Source of the DNA: Ignelater luminosus
Lineage: Eukaryota > Arthropoda > Insecta > Coleoptera > Elateridae
NCBI GenBank assembly: GCA_011009095.1
Contig: VTPC01008827.1
Coordinates: 124,001-188,000 of the forward strand
Direction: 5' to 3'
DNA length: 64,000 nt
Shown here piece by piece: positions 11,104 to 22,110 of the stretch. The translations under genes were made by a program, and so were the position numbers. Position 1 is the first letter of the stretch, and every line of letters starts with the position of its first letter. The notes under the pieces are model-generated. The model did not search any database. It was not told the DNA's origin and saw only the letters and a program-made list of their open reading frames with translations.

Positions 11104-13194
11104 TAAGGCAATAACATGAATGTTCTCTTAACATTAAATTAGAGATCTATTACGGCTTGATATAGAATGAAATAACCTCTAAACTTATATTTTTCAGACT
11201 TCATTTTTGCAATTCAGAGAATTTAATACCCTTATTCACACCCTTCTTGCATTATTTTATTGGTTGTTCAATCACCCCATATGTTGATCAACTAATTATC
11301 TGTTAGTTCCGCCCTCTTGGTGGGTTGGAAGTTACCTTTTCCGCTTCAGAACTCAATAGAGTTTATATACCGCTATCGAAGCAGAAGCACCCGTTTTTAG
11401 TGTCTTCTTTTGTGAAATTTTGGAACATAGAAAAAATTTCGCTAATTACCGAAAAATAGTAGTGTTGGACTAATTTTCTGCTAAGGTGAAGTTATACCCA
11501 AGTGAAAATATCGCGAATAAATTCTGTCTTCGTTCAACAATTTATAGACTTTTTCCCGGGATATTCCGGATGCGTCCTTATCGTACCGTACCTCGAAAAT
11601 CATCGCCAGCAGGCGGAAATTGCCGAATAATTTCACAACGAACTCTCAAGACTACCGTACCGTTATTTATCTTATATCTTAATATTTTTATCGAACTTTC
11701 TACCAGATTTGTATTCCCTCGCTCTGTATAGGTATTCTAAAAGTCAATTAAAATATCTTGTTGCCTAACGTATGAGGAAGACGTCAATTCTTGTAAAAAT
11801 TTATGTAGTAACTGTAAATTAAATCTTGTGTGAACCAGTGTCGCGAGTTCAGTGTATTCTGTGCCAACAACTACGTTCTCTTTGTATTGGATTAGTACTC
11901 GTAATGGTAAATAAACTTTACTCTTTTTTAAATCTTTTATGAAGAAGCATCGTAGACTCATACACCTTGTCAACCTACATTCGCAATTATTTGCGAAATA
12001 TATCTGCATATTATCGTCACGTCACCAACCGCTTGGATAAAAGTGATCAATCATAAAAATTACTTAATCACCGTTAAATATTGGTGAAGAGCCTCAGAAC
12101 ATCGTTTCATACTAGTGAAAAACCCGACAAACCGTTTCACAGTGGTGAAAGGCCAGTTAATATTGTTTAATTAATAGAAATTTATTGTTTGCTGAATTGT
12201 AACGTAACTAACTTGTTTTGAAGCTTTAATATCTTTTATTTGTTTGTATTTTTTATGAACAATATTTATAAGGTCAATGTTTTTCTTTATCGTTCATTCA
12301 TGTTAAATTTTGATAACGGAAATTCTTATTATCTAACAATTTTCGTAACTTGTTTTTGTTTTACGATTTATTTATATAAAATTGAAAATCTACGGTTAAT
12401 TACAAAACACCTGCAGTTGATGAATTTAATTCAATTACCGCTATTATTTGTATTTTTCATATTTTAATGTTTATGCTTGTTTCATAAATGACCAGTTAAC
12501 TTTATTCTAATATTTGGGGATGATTCCTTGTATATATTTACCTTACTTTCATTTTACTAGCACTTCTTGTATTGTGCTGAATTCCTGAACCGTAAATAAT
12601 AATAAGCTTCATCCGGTCGCATTTACCTGTATATGTTTATATCTGGTGCAATTGTTTATTTTTTACTGATGTTTCTTTATGTGTATATATAAGTTGTCCA
12701 ACAATGTGACCCGGACTGCTGTAACCTGTTGTTATATTTTCTTTTCTACAGTATGCCGATATATGTATTAACTTATTTCGATCTTTTATTGGGTTATGAG
12801 CATACTCATAAAGCATTACAGGAATCAGTTGTCCCGGAATTCAGTGGCGTCGACATTCTCATACAGATTCATTATCTTAAATTTACATTGTGAAAGTAAG
12901 TATCTACATAGAGTGCAATACAATTTCCATTTCATTTATTTGTGTATCATTCGAACCTGTGGTTCGACCCTGGCTAACATCTCGCCTACTGACCTAGATA
13001 CGAAGACTAGCTGTGAGATCTTCTATTCGAAACTAGGTCACCGACACTCTACTACAGCTGGCGCCCTCTCAATATCGAAACCCATAAAATTACCGTATTA
13101 TTATTATCGTTTATCGCTTGCTCTAAGCTCTCTTAACTCACGACCCGTCTTCAACTGTATAAAAGGTAGCATTACAGGTAGCTTATCAATTTTA
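11104..13194. other. AT-rich stretch with a short tandem repeat and no recognised gene
   Basis: I see no supported gene. Three imperfect copies of a 30-31-bp unit lie at about 12080-12172 (listed separately), and a CTCF-core-like motif lies at 13058-13072. Open frames of 75-133 codons here have ordinary AT-rich composition and no recognisable domain. Confidence 0.5.
12080..12172. repeat. Three copies of a 30-31-bp tandem unit
   Basis: Consecutive units each contain GTGAARR followed by CC and end in (A/C)GTTTCA(T/C) or a close variant. Identity between units is roughly 65-75% by eye. It is non-coding. Confidence 0.5.
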
Positions 13195-13196
13195 TA

Positions 13197-13227
13197 AAGG
13201 GTTTTCCAATAAGAGGTGTTATTTTGA
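13197..13227. repeat. Terminal inverted repeat, left (31 bp, perfect)
   Basis: It matches the reverse complement of 14471-14501 at every base. Confidence 0.97.
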
Positions 13228-13310
13228 ATAGCCCGCTATTTCGGTAGATGTCACTTTTGAAGCTATCATTTTTTGACATTTGACAAGTAGAAACTACGCC
13301 ATTAATAAAT

Positions 13311-14396
13311 ATGGAACGATACACGCTTCAACAACGCATTGAAATTATTAAAATTCACTATAAAAATGGTGAAAATTTGGCAGAGACGGTTCGTAAAACT
13401 CGAACATTTTTGGGTCACCGTGAAGCACCTTGTCGGACCGCAATACAGAAATTGGTGAAAAAATTCGAGCTCTTGGGACAAGTTAGTGATGTGAAGAATA
13501 AAACCCGTGCACGTCGCTCAAGAACAGCCGAGAATATTGCTGTTGTAGCCGAAAGTGTTAAAGAAAACCCAGGTTTGTCCATTCCTCGTCGTTCTTTGGA
13601 ATTAGCCATTCCACAAACGTCATTACACCGTATTTTGCATAAAGATTTGGGTCTTAAGGCTTATAAAGTCCAGTTAACACAAGAACTCAAGCCGGCCGAT
13701 CATCAACAACGTCGTGTCTTTGCTGATTGGGTCGTTGAAATGCATGAAAATGATCCAGAATTCCATCGAAAAATCATCTTGAGTGATGAGGCCCATTTCC
13801 ACCTCGGTGGCTTCGTCAACAAGCAAAATTGTCGGATCTGGGGCTCAGAAAATCCAAGAGTTATTGTTGAAAAATCTCTCTATCCTCAACGTGTGACTGT
13901 TTGGTGCGGTTTATGGTCCGGCGGAGTCATTGGACCTTACTTTTTCGAAAATGAGGCTGGAGCAACAGTTACGGTGACTGGATTGCGCTATCGAGAGATG
14001 ATTAACGATTTTTTATGGCCGGAATTGGATGGTATTGATCTGGACAACGTTTACTTTCAACAAGACGGCGCTACGTGCCACACAAGCAACGAAACCATTG
14101 ATCTTTTACGGAAAAAGTTTCCGGACCGTGTTATCTCTCGAAGAGGTGATCACAATTGGCCACCGAGATCTTGTGATTTAACACCTTGCGACTTCTTTCT
14201 TTGGGGCCACGTGAAAGAGAAGGTCTACGCCAACAGCCCAGCGTCGATTCAAGACCTCAAAGATGGAATTCGTGAGGCTATCGAGGACATAGGGCAGCCA
14301 CTTTGCGATTTGGTTATGGAAAATTTCATGAAAAGGATATTGTCCTGTAAGCGTGGTCGTGGTGGTCATTTGCCTGATGTTATTTTCCACTATTAA
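13311..14396 (+). CDS. DDE transposase, D..DD41D (rosa/Visitor-like spacing), apparently intact
   Basis: The predicted protein has 361 residues and starts MERYTLQQRIEIIKIHY, about 84 bases inside the left repeat, the normal place for this superfamily. Residues 1-120 form a two-part helix-turn-helix DNA-binding region (FLGHREAPCRTAIQKLVKKF, then IPQTSLHRILHKDLGLK). The catalytic core begins with the first Asp in LSDEAHFHLGGFVNKQNCR. The second is in VYFQQDGATCHTSNE and the third in SCDLTPCDFFLWGHVKE. I count 41 residues between the second and third Asp, as in the DD41D lineage; classic mariner has 34 and Tc1 ends in Glu. The product would cut the element out at its inverted repeats and reinsert it at TA. 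No frameshift, internal stop or missing catalytic residue is visible. Any promoter must lie in the 5' leader at 13228-13310. Confidence 0.95.
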   Translation: MERYTLQQRIEIIKIHYKNGENLAETVRKTRTFLGHREAPCRTAIQKLVKKFELLGQVSDVKNKTRARRSRTAENIAVVAESVKENPGLSIPRRSLELAIPQTSLHRILHKDLGLKAYKVQLTQELKPADHQQRRVFADWVVEMHENDPEFHRKIILSDEAHFHLGGFVNKQNCRIWGSENPRVIVEKSLYPQRVTVWCGLWSGGVIGPYFFENEAGATVTVTGLRYREMINDFLWPELDGIDLDNVYFQQDGATCHTSNETIDLLRKKFPDRVISRRGDHNWPPRSCDLTPCDFFLWGHVKEKVYANSPASIQDLKDGIREAIEDIGQPLCDLVMENFMKRILSCKRGRGGHLPDVIFHY

Positions 14397-14470
14397 CGGC
14401 ATACCTTCCTCTTTATAATGAAATAAACATCCGATCATTTATATTAAAAAATGGCACTTTTCTTTGAATA

Positions 14471-14501
14471 TCAAAATAACACCTCTTATTGGAAAACCCT
14501 T
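14471..14501. repeat. Terminal inverted repeat, right (31 bp, perfect)
   Basis: Partner of 13197-13227, about 75 bases past the transposase stop codon and followed by the TA duplication. Confidence 0.97.
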
Positions 14502-14503
14502 TA

Positions 14504-17470
14504 TATGGTTACACTACCGATGGGTCACTAATCACAGTTTTTCCCGTAACACTCTTTTATTACATCAATCGTCTCTTATAATCCTTGTTTCACCTCTTAC
14601 AGTAGTAATAAATTTATGTATTTAGGAGATAATAAACAATTGCAATTTAAAAATAAAGCGCAGATAAATATGTGCAAAAGGATCTTGAAATATACATTTT
14701 ATATATCCACTGCACTAATAACGTGGTGGAGAGGTCTTTACTGAGCTACTTCTCTATCTCAAGTATCTGTGAAAGTATCATGTGCTTCAGTTATTTCTAC
14801 AGCCACTCAAAGTACTTACAGCACATTTTCATTAATTTATAATAAAGAAAGGAACAGATTAACAACCAAAAACGTAGTAAAGATTACATACATATCTTGC
14901 AACTGAGAATAAAATTATTTAATTCCCTACAAAATCATCATTCTGTCAGATGTCAGGTGAACTAACAATGGCTCGATATAATAATCCAAGTGCAAACAAA
15001 ATTTTAAATATTCAAATTCATGAAGAACTACAATATAGTGACGTTGTCACTGACACCATAGTCGAACTAGAAAATACAAAAGTGAAAGTGAAGATGAAAT
15101 CGATGAAGATGAGTAAAACAACTTAAGACAAGCACTAGAGCTCTCATTCACCAAATTAAATTTTAAGTCCATTTTATATAAATTAGTGATTGTTTCTTAT
15201 TTAAAAAAAATGTGCAGTTTTCAAATGTTTTATTTACTTTTTTATTATGTAACAAACTAAGATGAGTTTTATTTCTATTTTGGGTGTAACTGATGATTTG
15301 ATTTCAAAACACTTACATGAAGTGTCTCCCACACCTCTTAATTTGTTACAATGACAAAGCACCTTTGGAAAAGATGACAAAATTCCTGAATATTTCTTGT
15401 TTTCAATAATTAATTCGAATTGTTAATTATTATTTAACTCTAATTTTTTAAAAGATTTGTGAATAAAAGTTAGCAAGATTACTATATTAATTTGTCCTGT
15501 GTTGTAAATAATGCCCACATTGGCAATGTGGACATGGTAAATGAAAAGAGAATTTTTGTTTACACCCTTCTAGATTTTTTATAAATGTATTATTACTAAC
15601 AGCCAAACAAGCTTTTAGAATAGACATTTTATTAATGTGCCCGTCAAAATCTGTAGTCTACAGGAAAACAGCACCTATTTAATTGTATCTGTATACTCCC
15701 GAAAATAGTTTCGCATAATTACATTAACTGATATTGCGTTTGCTTAACAATGTTGATTTTTTTACAATTTATTTATTAGGTAATCACAAAACAAGCTTGA
15801 ATGAAATAATCTCATGTTCCTTAATTTGAGTAATTTATTAATAAAATAGATATTTATTACTGTGGTTCGCTAATTAGCAAGGTAGTGAAGCTTCCTTTTT
15901 GTCGAATAATTATTAAAACTTATTTTCATATTTCCTCATTATACTTACAAGCTGAACTGACCTAAAATAGCAAAAACCTAAAAATTTAATATACATTTAA
16001 TGATCATAAAAAAGCTAATTCAGCTAGTTTTTGTAGCTTCTACATGTGCTGCTTTTTCTAATATTTTGATAAAACCTTATGAAGTGGTGAGTCAGTTCAT
16101 AAAACCGGCAAATATTTGCTGTTATACAAGCAGAGCGAAGCAAGTGCCTAATGTGATATAAAAATGTGATAGCATCACCCCACTTCCTTCTTTTGTTATC
16201 CTGGAAATTAAATAAGGGAAGAGCTGAAAGTGAAGTTCATTAGTTGATATATTAACTAACAAAACAAAATGTGCAATTTAGAACATCCAACTCTGTAGTC
16301 AGCTTTGTAATAAATTTGTTTATTTGCTTTATGTCTGTTTTGTTTAAAAAAACAGCGCATTGTTCATTTAACTTTAATTACTTGGGTTTCTTAATAAATT
16401 GGAAGCTCATGCTGCTACCATTCTAGGATTATACTGAATGTAGTAATAACTGAAGAGAGGAGCTAACGAGAACTCCTTAAACTCTCTCGCTTTCATCCTC
16501 GTATGCGCCACTTCACCGCACTTCACTTTAACAGGATATGATGCAGTGGCTCTACCATAATAATGCATTAGTACTACATGGAAACGCTGAATTAATAATG
16601 ACAGAAAGAGGAAAAAATATCATGTGCTTCCTAATAATAAAAAGATTGGAAAAACGTTGGTTATTAAGTTTCAAATTTCATTTCAATTAAATTTCGCGAT
16701 CCTCTAAAGTGCTTTCGGATTTATTTCGCAATTTTCTGCGTTTGTTGTTATTCTTATTTTTTTCGTTTTTTCATTAAAGAGACTTATAATTCCAGCTTTT
16801 AAATCGTTTTTTATAGAAAACTGTAGTATGCGTGTACAGCTACAGAATGTGTTGAATTCTATATTATTATCTGCATTTACTTAATCGAAGCGTATGCAAG
16901 CCTTCAAGAAACAACTTACGGATGACTAAGATTTAATAATTAATACTGTAGAAACTGTCATTGAAACTTTTCACATTTTTTAAGTTTTCCGTAAAATTCG
17001 CACTTAATTCGTCAAAAACTTTTGACAAAATTCGAAGATCCTCACGGCCGTTTTTAATCAAAACATCCTTAAATTGTTTGGAAACACAACTCCAGGTTTT
17101 TCTTTTTAAGTATTTAAGTATCTTGTTTTCTAATAACAAAACAATTTTGGGAAATGAGCTAAAAAATTCTTTATATAATAACTGGGGAGTCGCAATTATT
17201 TTTTATTCTTTAATTGTGAAACATGAATTGCCAGAAAAGTTGCTTATTACATTTTTATATTACTAAAATGTTCAGAATATCGGAAAGCTGCTTGCTACAG
17301 AGCTACACTTAGAAGAACTTTTGGAAGTATTTTTCTTATTAATGTTGGTATATTACAAAAGATTATTTCTAGTTTCGTCTGCAAATTTGTTTAAATTGTT
17401 CGTCAAACATACCTATTGTTTTGAATTATTTTTAAAAGAAAAAATAGCAGATCAATTTTAAGAGAACTTT
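14504..17470. other. AT-rich stretch, no recognised gene apart from one acidic fragment
   Basis: Stops are dense. A short near-palindrome (CCACATTGGCAATGTGG, about 15509-15525) is present. A 68-codon minus-strand open frame at 16933-17139 reads protein-like but matches nothing I know. The fragment at 14950-15116 is listed separately. Confidence 0.5.
14950..15116 (+). pseudogene. Short acidic N-terminal fragment, possibly from a piggyBac-like transposase
   Basis: An ATG at 14950 opens MSGELTMARYNNPSANKIL and continues to a DVVTDTIVE stretch. The same frame then becomes Lys/Met-rich, but one base over it reads YKSESEDEIDEDE before a stop at 15114-15116. An acidic Ser/Asp/Glu leader is common in piggyBac-type transposases, so this could be such a leader with a one-base shift. 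No core domain follows, so the family is a guess. Confidence 0.25.
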
Positions 17471-18275
17471 AATAGAGGACCACAAAAAATAGAAATTCTT
17501 AAGAAATAAAAAATTTCATAAGCACAAAAACATAGATGTGAAAAGATTCCACCAAAGCGATACAGCAATAGAGGAAAACTCTCACACCTAAAGGAAGACA
17601 AGAAAGGGCATATAGGGCTAACTTGATACTTGTTCAATTATTTGTAAACGGAGAATTATGCACAACACAAGACCTAGATGAAGAACAAACGAGTAGGAAC
17701 AAACTATTTCATTAAGAAGAAATTTAAATAAAGAAAAGAACAAAACTTAGTTAATTCGTAAAGTGGAAAAGATCAAGACCATTTAGAATAGATGCAGAAA
17801 ATTACAGAAACAACACCACCAAAGAAGAAAAGGAAAAGATGACGAACTCGGCGGTGAAAGCAAAAAATGAACTGAACCCTGAAAGCACTGGCATAAACAC
17901 AAATACGAAAAGAAAAAATGAAAACAAGAAAATGGCAGCTAAAATAGGAGAAAAAGGAAGTACGGTAAAACGGGGAGAATAAAAAGAACTTTCAAGTTTG
18001 ATGAACTGTAACTTCCTTATCAGAAGCTATGTATACAAATTCTGAATTTTTTTGGAAATTGCGTGTCTTACCTAGTACTACCAACGTTTTATTTTGAATT
18101 TCACCTGTGGTGCAATATGTAATATATACCGTATGGACCGTTTCTAGACGCATCAGGGAAAAGTTAGATCACTCATAATTTTATTAGCGTAATTGTATGG
18201 AAACGGACCAAGAATCAATAAGAATAAAAGGACCGCAAGGTTTGAATTAAGATAAAGGAGCGTTATAGGCCCTAG
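17471..18275 (+). other. Purine-rich stretch ahead of a LINE fragment
   Basis: The plus strand is strongly A/G-biased from about 17470 to 17970, as upstream reverse-transcriptase coding DNA often is. No domain is readable. It may be the eroded middle of the LINE whose 3' part starts near 18278, but this is inference from position only. Confidence 0.3.
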
Positions 18276-18277
18276 GA

Positions 18278-18765
18278 AGGAAAATGAGATGTACAAGTAT
18301 TTGGAAATACAACAATCGAGTAAAACCGAACGTGAGCGTGTTAAAGAAACGCTGCAGTAAACAATGCAGAAACAACTAAATGCCAATCTAAGATTCCATT
18401 TAAATGGGAAAAGCATCATCAAGGCAATTAATACCTTCACAGTCCTTTTATTGATATATTCATTCGGTGTCATAAAGTGGACAAAAGCAGAGCTGCATAC
18501 AGCTTTCTGTTGGTTTTTTAAAAGTTTATAGGTTTTGTTAGTAAGTATTATTAATATTTTCGATCTTTAGAATGACTTTATAGTTGACTTTCTTTAGTCG
18601 GTTTATTTATATTTGCTTTAAATTTTATATCAGGATATTGTATTGAATAAGTACAATTTTAACAAAGTATCATGTCCATAATCTCAACTTAGCTATTGAG
18701 AGACTCACTCTTCCTAGAAGAAACGGAGAGAGAGGCTTTACCTTATATTTTAAAAGACAGCACAG
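18278..18765 (+). pseudogene. Non-LTR retrotransposon, 3' reverse-transcriptase fragment
   Basis: The plus strand reads NEMYKYLEIQQSSKTERERV, then FHLNGKSIIKAINTF and YSFGVIKWTKAEL up to about 18500. These match the post-catalytic region of a LINE family I know from several animals, in which a YKYLGI segment is followed by KAINTWAV and a WT.EEL segment. After an AT-rich gap of about 160 bp the text resumes at about 18667 with HVHNLNLAIERLTLPRRNGE, equivalent to that family's RLYLPRxEGGRG motif. One stop interrupts the first part. The gap may be an insertion or a decayed linker. The 9-bp array starts just after the last readable motif. Confidence 0.65.
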
Positions 18766-18825
18766 CACCTTAGGGTGTACTGGGGACAAACTTGACGTGG
18801 CCAAAAAAAAATCCGGTAATTTCTT

Positions 18826-19262
18826 AATAAGCCGGAGAGACCCAAACGACCCAAGAAGCCCAAAGAAGGGCCGAGAAGTCCAAAACACCGGACGGTCCGA
18901 ACGATGCGACAGGCCCGATAGGTCCGACAGACCCGAGAGATCCAAACGACCCTATAGACCCAAAGGGCCGAGAAGCCCAGAGAGCCAAGAAGTCCAAAAC
19001 GCCCCACAAGCCCGAACAGTTCAAGAGGCCTGAAAGATCCAATAGACCCGAAATATCGAGAAGTCCAAAAGGCCCTACAGACTCGATGTTTCAAACGGCC
19101 AAACAGGTCCGAGAGATCTAAACAGCCCGATAGACTTGAAGGACCGAGAAGTCAAAAAAACCGACAGGCTCGATGGTTCAAACCGTCGAACAGGTCCGAG
19201 AGATTCAAACGACTAGATAGACCCGAGCGACCCGAAAGGCCGAAAAGTTCAAAAAGCTCGAC
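18826..19262. repeat. 9-bp-unit minisatellite, copy 1
   Basis: On the plus strand, degenerate 9-base units of the form CGA(C/G)AGACC or YRRRRGRCC follow each other for about 430 bp, for example CGACAGACC CGAGAGATC. The array is richer in G+C than its AT-rich surroundings. Because the unit is three codons, long open frames occur on both strands with tripeptide repeats (RPD/RPE/RSK on plus, GLxGS-like on minus). I treat these as by-products. A second array of the same type lies at 44300-44765. Confidence 0.85.
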
Positions 19263-19460
19263 AGAAAAAACCAAAAGGGACGTCTTTAGTTGATACTAAA
19301 AGTAATAAATGTTAGAGAAACGATAACGGTTAGGGCGTCCCCCGCAAGCAACGCACAGAACGTAGCTTGAAATCTGCTAGAAATGGGCTAGGGCTATCGA
19401 ATCAGGGTTTGGTTAAAGAAGGTAGCCTCACAGAAGAAGGAAAAAGTGCTTAGAGTCAGG

Positions 19461-21362
19461 GTTGAAACGCTAAATGTTGAAACGATGAATGGAAAGAGAG
19501 AGAAATTGTTGACCTGATGCAGAAAAGTAAAGTGAAAGTGTTGTGCGTGCAACAAACAAAATGCAGAAAGAAATAACGCAAAAGATCTTGCCGAAAGGTA
19601 TAAGATGCTGTATAGAAGAGCGGATAGTAGATCAAAAACCGGTATTGGAATTGTTGTTGATGAGGAATTGAAGGAGAAAGTATGTGATGTAGGCAGAGAA
19701 AGTGACAGAATTATGAGTGTAAAACTGAATATTGAAGGCAATCTGGTAAGGATTGTATGTGCGTATGCGCTTCAGACTGTTGTGATGTGGACGAGATGGA
19801 CATTTTGGAGAGAGCTAGACAAAATACTAATGTAAATACCAGAAAGTAAGAGAGTGATCTTAGCGGGAGATTTGAACAGTCATTTCAGGGGGAAAATAGT
19901 GAAGAAAACTGAGTGCATGGTGGGTGAAACTTTAAGAAAAGAAAGGAAGAGGGTGGAAAAATCGTAGAACATTCACTGGCCTTTGATTTTGCCATTGGAA
20001 ATACGTACTTTGAAAAGAAAAAGATGAAAAAGGGGCAAACCTGATATTGTTGAAGTATGGAAAAGTTTAGATGAGGGAGGTATCAATGTGTTATGGAATT
20101 TATTTAAGAAACAGGAGGTGATACCAGAAGAGTGAAGCAAGAGTGTACTGATACCAATATATAAAGGAAAAGTGAATGTATAGTACTGTGGGAACTATAG
20201 ACGCATAAAGTTAATGTTACATACTATGTAGGTCTGGGAACGAATCATTGATGGAAGGATTAGGCAGAAGACGGAGATGTCGGAGAAGCAATTTGCATTC
20301 ATGCCAGCAAAGGAAACGATGAATTCGATATTTGATGGAGAAGTGCATAAAGATGCAATTCAAAATGCACATGGTCTTCATTAACCTTTGAGAAGGCGTA
20401 TGATACCCAGTAAAGAAGTTTAGAGGTATAGAAGTACGTGCGGCTGGATAAGGAAATGTATAAGAGAGCAGAGACTGCTGTGAGGAGTAGTGCCGACAGG
20501 ACTGAGGGCGTTCCGGGCCTGCACCAGAGATCGGCACTCAACCCGCACCTGTTCAACCTAGTGATGGACGTGTTAGTGAGGGATGTGAAAAAAGAAGCAC
20601 CCTGGAACATGCTGTTTGCGGATAACATTGTTCTATGCGAATCTACCCGAGAGCAACTGGGGAAAAATTTGGAAGAGCGGAGAAAAGCGCTAAATAAAAG
20701 AGTATATGAAATAAAGGTGACGGCAGGCATGTATATAAAACTTCAGGAAGAACAGTTACCATCAGTCAAGACGTTGAAGTATCTCGGGTCAAATGTACAG
20801 AGCAGTGGACGATTAGATGCAGAGATTCGGCATAGAGTGCACTATGGATGGTTAAACTGGAGGAATATAAGTGGAGTGCTATGTGACAGAAATGTGAACA
20901 GCAGGATAAAAGGAAAGATGTATAAAACGGTGGTGTGACCTGCTATGATGCACTGAGCGAAAACGTGACCTGTTACGAGGATCCAAGAAAAAAAATGGGA
21001 GTGGCTGAGATGATGATGTTAAGGTGGATATGTGGAGTAACTAGGAAGGACATGATCAGAAATGAGCTTATCAGAGGATCGGTTAAAATTGGGCCTATTG
21101 GTAGAGAAATTCAAGAAAGCAGACTAAGATGGTTTGAGCATGTGCAAAAAAGAGATGAGGACTACGTTGGGAAAAGAGTTGAGAAGATGGAGGCTGATGG
21201 TAGAAAAAGGAGAAGGAGGCCAAAGACAAGATGAAACGACAAGGTGAATAAAAATTTCTAAGAGAATGGTCGGACACGAAAAGACGCTCTAGACAGAGAG
21301 GAGTGGAAAGAAAATAAAAAACGGGAATGCCGATCTTTGAATGGAATAAGGCACTGTAAAAG
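19461..21362 (+). pseudogene. Decayed non-LTR retrotransposon (endonuclease plus reverse transcriptase), internally deleted
   Basis: The 5' part is an APE-type endonuclease: ETLNVETMNGKRE near 19461, then KSKVKVLCVQQTK, SKTGIGIVVDEELKEKV, DRIMSVKLNIEGNLVRIVCA and VILAGDLNSH at about 19855. Soon after 19980 the text jumps towards the reverse transcriptase at about 20230, reading IRQKTEMSEKQFAFMPAK. At 20438-20938 it continues with GVPGLHQRSALNPHLFNLV and LFADNIVLCEST. The family's FADD box reads FADN here, so a catalytic Asp is lost. The C-terminal part (20935-21234) reads CGVTRKDMIRNELIRGSV and RLRWFEHVQKRDEDYVGKR. Many stops and frame changes make this dead. The missing stretch between endonuclease and palm points to an internal deletion of several hundred codons. 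The clade is probably RTE-like, but that is unverified. Confidence 0.85.
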
Positions 21363-21679
21363 AAGAAAAACCTAGTTTACACAACGATTTATTAAATCAA
21401 CCTTGAACAGTTTACTTTGAACTACAGAAAATGCCGAAAACACGTCTCTTCATGTTATTAAAGACTTTTAGTAAAAGATGAGGAGTAAATTTATTGCATT
21501 CTTCCACAGTGTTTTTTTGTAAATTCTGCAGAGTATGTACTGTTGTTTAACAACAGAAACAGGAAGTAATCATGAAGACTAAGATCACACGACCTTGGTG
21601 GATAGAGACCTTGCGAGATTAGTCTTTCATCATAAAATTGTCTTGGGAATTCCAAGTTTCTTTGATAAACTTAAGATTA

Positions 21680-22110
21680 TTAATACCCCACAAACAAAAT
21701 TGTCGCGATTGGACATACTCAATATTCCGAAAAATTGAATGTTTGGGCGAGCATCATCAGCAATAGAATTTTACGTCCCTGTTTTGTTGAAGGAACCTTA
21801 ACAGGTGCAAAGTATTTAGAACTTCTGAAAAACCACCTAGTTCCTGCCCTAGTTAAATTGTATCGAAATAATAAAGAACGCAATGTTCCTAATACTAATC
21901 TGTGGTACCAGCATGATGGAGCACCTCCCCATTATCGTGTTTTTGTTATGCACTATTTGAATGAAGTGTTTCCAGGTTGCTGAATTGAGAGACGAAGGGC
22001 AATTGAGTGGGCGGCTCGGTCTCCTGATATGCTTCGCAGCGTGTCAAACGAGTTTATCCGAAGACTTGCCTTTCGCCAAGAAGTACATGGGTTACAGTTC
22101 GAACACTTAA
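21680..22110 (+). pseudogene. Tc1-like transposase core fragment
   Basis: The frame of the ORF at 21735-21983 is readable from about 21692: KIVAIGHTQYSEKLNVWASI, then ILRPCFVEGTLTGAKYLELL and the second catalytic motif LWYQHDGAPPHYRVFVMHYL. A stop follows GC at about 21980. The text resumes with IERRRAIEWAARSPD, which ends where the last part of the active site should follow. The LNVW/FVEGTLTG/HDGAPPHY/ARSPD series is characteristic of the insect family also seen at 10087-11060. The N-terminus is missing or unreadable and no inverted repeats were found. Confidence 0.75.

Larger units (their letters stand above)
13197..14501 (+). mobile_element. Intact mariner-superfamily element, D..DD41D type
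   Basis: A 1305-bp element bounded by perfect 31-bp inverted repeats (13197-13227 and 14471-14501, starting AAGGGTTTTCCAATAAGAGG) and flanked on both sides by TA (13195-13196 and 14502-14503). It carries one uninterrupted transposase gene. Identical ends and an open frame of family-typical length suggest recent insertion, and the copy may still be able to move. Confidence 0.96.

Noticed and set aside
12080-12160. GEEP/SEKP/GERP strings resembling zinc-finger linkers
   Set aside because: Spacing is about 30 bases, not the 84 of C2H2 finger repeats, and no Cys/His pairs are present.
12950-12985. GTTCGACCC resembling a tRNA B box (possible SINE)
   Set aside because: No matching A box at the right distance, no cloverleaf and no poly-A or simple-repeat tail.
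16933-17139. 68-codon minus-strand open frame, vaguely MADF/Myb-like
   Set aside because: Only a faint W...VSKQF pattern; not enough to call a domain.
18670-19094. Collagen-like or Arg-Pro-rich proteins in the 9-bp array (several overlapping open frames on both strands)
   Set aside because: Openness in many frames at once is explained by a 9-bp repeat without stops; there is no signal of an expressed gene.
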